This document shows positions 61,201 to 64,000 of a DNA stretch of 64,000 nt, piece after piece. Source of the stretch: Anaeramoeba flamelloides (taxonomy: Eukaryota; Metamonada; Anaeramoebidae); NCBI GenBank assembly GCA_027625915.1, contig JANTQA010000023.1, positions 15,562,001 through 15,626,000 of the forward strand. The letters run 5' to 3'. A program made the position numbers and the translations under genes. Position 1 is the first letter of the stretch, and every line of letters begins with the position of its first letter. Under the pieces are notes generated by a model. It was given only the letters and a program-made list of their open reading frames with translations. It made no database searches and was not told the DNA's origin.

Positions 61201-64000
61201 ATTTAAAAAATAAGAAAAAAAGGGCAAATTTTTTAAATGGGCACCGAGGCCAAATACGGGGGATGGTTTTAAGCTCGGATCAATCAAGAATTTATTCGTA
61301 TGCCAACGATCATGAAATTAGGATTTGGGATATCAAAAAAAGAATTACAAAGGCAATTTTCCGAGGGCATAAGAATACAATATATTCTGTCAAATTTGAC
61401 CAAAATGGCCGGCTATTTTCTGGGTCAAAAGATGGCACGATTAACCGATGGCCAGCGAGCAGAAAGCAAAGATCAAAAAGCATTTTAAAAGAAATGTCAT
61501 ATATCAAGGAATATAATTCCAATTTATTTTTGAAAGGTATAAAGTCAATGTTTTTAATTTACGTCAACGGGGAGCCTAAAAGGGTTTCACCAGAGTTAAC
61601 ATTATTTGAAGCATGCAAGGAATTTGGAATCACAATACCCACTTTATGCCATCATCCAAGACTATCGCCTATAGGCATATGCGGGTTGTGTGCTGTCGAA
61701 ATTAATAATCAATATGGGGAAAAGGAAATAGTAAATTCATGCAGTTACCAGGTCAGAGAAAACATTGAGGTCTGGACCAATACAATGAATGTGAAAAAAA
61801 AAGTGCAAAAGAGTTTGAGGATTATTAAAAAAAAATTATTAGATCGCCAGCTAAATGTAAATAGCAACAATAATATAAATTTTTTTGGAAATCAAGATCT
61901 AGGCGGTCAAAACAATGAATTATTTAAATTTTGTATTGAGGAATTGAATAAAACAAACTCTCTCGTTGAATCGACAAATGCAATTAATTTGGATTTATCA
62001 AAATGTATCGATTGTGGGAGGTGTGTGCAGGTGTGTACAGAATTAATGGGGGTAGATGTCTTTCAAATGAAATTAAAAAATATCAAAAAATTTAATTGCT
62101 CATTGAGCACTACAAATAATTTATCATTGATGAAATCCAACTGTATTGATTGTGGGCAATGTACTTCATTTTGCCCAACAAACGCTTTAACTGAAAAATT
62201 CGTTAATCTTAATTTGTTAAAAAAAAAGTTATTAGATCCTAATGTTCATGTCGTGATCGGCATTTCGCCAGAGGTTTATGTTAGCTTTGCAGAAATGTTA
62301 GAAATCGAGCCACAAGTTATTAGTAAAAAAAAAATTGTTGGGATTTTAAATAAATTAGGATTTGAAAATGTTTTCAGTTTAGACTTTGCAATTAACGTAT
62401 TAATATTACAGGAAGCAAAATTATTACAAGCAAAAATTAAACAGATGGAGAATCTTAAGAATAATTCCAATAATTATGAAATTAATTATAATGATAGCGA
62501 TGGCTATGACGACGACGACGACAATGACTACGACGACGACGACGATGATGATAATGAAAATAACGACAATGATAATTCAAATAATTATAACGATAATGAA
62601 AGTAAGAAGAAGAAGAATAAGAAGAAGAAAACAAAGACAAGAATAAAGAAAAAAATGAATAAAAGGACAAAATCGAAGAATAAGCTAAATCAGAACAGTT
62701 TCTTACCTTTAATAAGTTCTGTTTGCCCATCTTTAGTGAAAATGTTTCAAAAAATGTTCCCCAATTTAATACCTTATTTGTCTTTACATAAAACGCCATC
62801 ACAAATATTTGGTTTATTAATAAAATCTTATTATGCAGAGAGATTAAAATTAAATCCCAATAATGTTTTCACAATACTTTTAACTGGCTGTGTTGCAGTC
62901 AAAAATGAAATCAATACCCCACAAAATAAAAATATAAAAGGATTTAATAATATTGATATGTGCTTGACAATTCGAGAATTAGGGAACATAATTAAGCAAA
63001 ATAAAAATAAATTTAAGAATCTCGAAGAAATTGCAAAAAAAAATTTTTCTACAATTTTCCCGGATTATGAACCTCAAAACAATTCCGATTTTGTTATCCA
63101 ACGTGGCGGGTTTGCTACTTTAGTCGTTGATTGTTTAAATCAGTTGGATCAAAAGGAATCAGAATTAAAAAACCAAAATATTACAAGGAAAAAAAGAATT
63201 GATTCCTTGGCTGAGTATTTGGAATGGAAAAAATTAAAAGCTACAAAAATTAAAAATAAAGAAAATAAAATATTGTCTAGAAGGAAAAAAAAAAAATCTT
63301 TAGAAAGAATACAAAGGAAGAAATATATTATTAATGATTGGGAATATGTTGAAAAATCAAATTTATCTTCATTTTATTATCAATTGGATTTAAACGAAAC
63401 TCGAATTAATGATGATGAATCAAAAATTGATAGTATAAAAGAAAAAGAAACAGATACTGGATCCGAAAAGGAAAAGAATATAGAAAAGAAAAAGGAGAAA
63501 GAGATGGAGATGGGGAAGAGTGATGAGATGGGGAAGGAGAAGGAGAATGATAAGGAGAAGGAGAAGGAGAAGGAGAAGGAGAAGGAGAAGGAGAAGGAGA
63601 AGGAGAAGGAGAAGGAGAAGGAGAAGGAGAAGGAGAAGGAGAAGGAGAAGGAAAAGAAAAGAAAAAGAAAAAGAAAAATAAGGCAAGACCAAAAACTAAA
63701 AAAAAAACGTTAAGAATAAAAACAAAAATTAATAATAAAACAAAAAATAAAAGAACAAATAGCAGCAAAATCAATGATAACAATAAAAATGGTATTCCTA
63801 ATACTAATTATAACACAACAAATCGAATTAAAAAAAAAAATAAATCAATCTTTACATTAAGTGATGAAAGAAAAAAAATTGACAAGGTTGATTTTCAAAA
63901 ATTAAAATCACAAAAGCAAATCCAATTAGGAAAGGTTAGCATAAATGGAAAAAATATCAAAATCATTGTTATAGATGGTGGTAACTCAGTAAAATATTTT
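55222..64000 (+). CDS. WD40 beta-propeller fused to a degenerate [FeFe]-hydrogenase-like protein, 3' end beyond the right edge
   Basis: Exons: 55222-55630 and 60844 onward, phase 1 (donor GTTTGG, acceptor TTAAG); the junction rebuilds a WD repeat (LWNTLDGSVVQNYEEH). Residues 20-345 hold about eight WD40 repeats, normally a scaffold. From 372 comes a [2Fe-2S] domain with C405, C416, C419, C436. The His-ligated [4Fe-4S] motif expected next is missing. Two complete [4Fe-4S] motifs follow: C524/527/530/534 and C570/573/576/580. The H-cluster domain is recognisable but altered: SSVCPSL replaces TSCCPGW (C764 kept, V763 at the catalytic-thiol position), and TGCVAVKNE replaces MPCTAKKxE (C819 kept, lysine lost). 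An Asp-rich then Lys-rich insert (~686-745) splits the domain. The E/K-repeat frame stops at TAA 63711-63713, but family-like sequence (INGKNIKIIVIDGGN) continues in another frame to the edge. No mitochondrial presequence, so probably cytosolic. Fold assignment is firm, activity doubtful. Confidence 0.85.
56006..57155. mobile_element. Foldback element with two identical 143-bp inverted arms
   Basis: The left arm 56006-56148 and right arm 57013-57155 are exact reverse complements as far as I can read, starting ACGATCTGAATGAATTCTTC at the outside. Weaker symmetry (TTAAGG) extends beyond both outer ends. The 864-bp centre has no convincing ORF. The lack of differences between the arms points to a young insertion or ongoing gene conversion. 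The frames read across the arms are not genes. Confidence 0.85.
57838..58020 (+). repeat. Dispersed repeat 'R2', copy 3
   Basis: Starts GATCATAGTTTTTAAAAACA and matches the first 165 bases of the window closely (AATAATTCATTTCTGAAAA, TTTTTACTTTATTTT, TTGACTTGAAGATTTTTTTT). Confidence 0.7.
58150..58600 (-). repeat. Palindromic repeat family 'R5', copy 3
   Basis: A near-perfect 79-bp palindrome lies at 58292-58370, centred on AGAAAATTTTAATAAATTTTC with arms GAAATAAAC and GTTTATTTC. Next come GGCACTCTA / TTCACTCTT / GACACTTGT units (58410-58460) and a stretch matching 12390-12440 in reverse (TCATAGGATATCTTTTCTTT). It lies in the WD40 gene intron. Confidence 0.7.
59532..59553. repeat. Lone F1-type terminal repeat
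   Basis: CCCCTTTGAGTGGAATGGGG with flanking GTTTATG matches the F1 terminus. I could not find a matching opposite end, so it may be a remnant. Confidence 0.4.
63540..63660. repeat. (GAGAAG)n coding microsatellite
   Basis: About 18 near-perfect hexamers encode alternating Glu-Lys in the WD40-hydrogenase-like gene. Frame changes inside this tract would be easy to miss in assembly, and the downstream coding similarity is in a different frame. Confidence 0.9.

Noticed and set aside
63406-63783. Minus-strand poly-(S-P) and poly-L frames
   Set aside because: Shadows of the (GAGAAG)n coding repeat on the plus strand.
1-64000. LTR retroelement, virus-derived or Polinton-like element
   Set aside because: No long terminal direct repeats and no reverse transcriptase, integrase, polymerase or capsid-like coding was seen; the mobile elements here are short non-autonomous DNA elements.

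Overview
The window is eukaryotic nuclear DNA, very A+T-rich (roughly four fifths A+T by eye). Coding exons are short islands among long non-coding tracts. Genes carry GT-AG introns from 94 bp to about 5.3 kb, intact genes end in TAA, and there is an [FeFe]-hydrogenase-like gene. Together these suggest a free-living or anaerobic protist. An Anaeramoeba-like metamonad is my best guess, but only an inference. A ciliate code (TAA as Gln) is disfavoured because the clearly intact genes (proteasome alpha, IST1) end in TAA.

Layout from left to right. 1-14756 is a minus-strand importin-alpha gene: six exons are visible, including a 25-nt microexon, the introns are packed with short inverted-repeat elements, and the 3' end lies beyond the left edge. 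14757-20747 is intergenic with several TIR (terminal inverted repeat) elements. 20748-23635 is a decayed plus-strand gene for a cysteine-rich (GCC2/GCC3-type) multi-pass membrane protein. 27910-28830 is an unusually GC-rich 306-aa gene of unknown function. 32447-32887 encodes a small K/E-rich protein with one C-terminal membrane segment. 36095-37233 is IST1 (ESCRT-III regulator, two exons, C-terminal MIM-like motif). A foldback element (37669-38411) and a 1.7-kb TIR element follow. 40606-41998 (minus) is a conserved protein whose frame breaks once. 45280-46992 (minus) is a 570-aa basic/acidic protein of unknown function. 49784-52949 is proteasome alpha subunit PSMA4 in three exons. 55222 to the right edge is a WD40 beta-propeller fused to a degenerate [FeFe]-hydrogenase-like protein.

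The genes form no pathway or operon; this is an ordinary eukaryotic gene series (nuclear import, membrane remodelling, protein turnover). The most notable item is the WD40-hydrogenase fusion. The iron-sulphur ligands of one [2Fe-2S] and two [4Fe-4S] clusters are kept. The His-ligated cluster motif, the catalytic thiol position and the H-cluster lysine are lost, which suggests an iron-sulphur protein that is no longer a normal hydrogenase.

Much of the rest is small DNA-transposon-like material: at least two related MITE-like families with TIRs resembling TAAACTCC..CACTCAAAGGGG, a third ~540-bp family, a TTAA-ended family, palindromic hairpin repeats and two foldback elements. I saw no LTR retroelement, no rRNA, no convincing tRNA and no CRISPR array.
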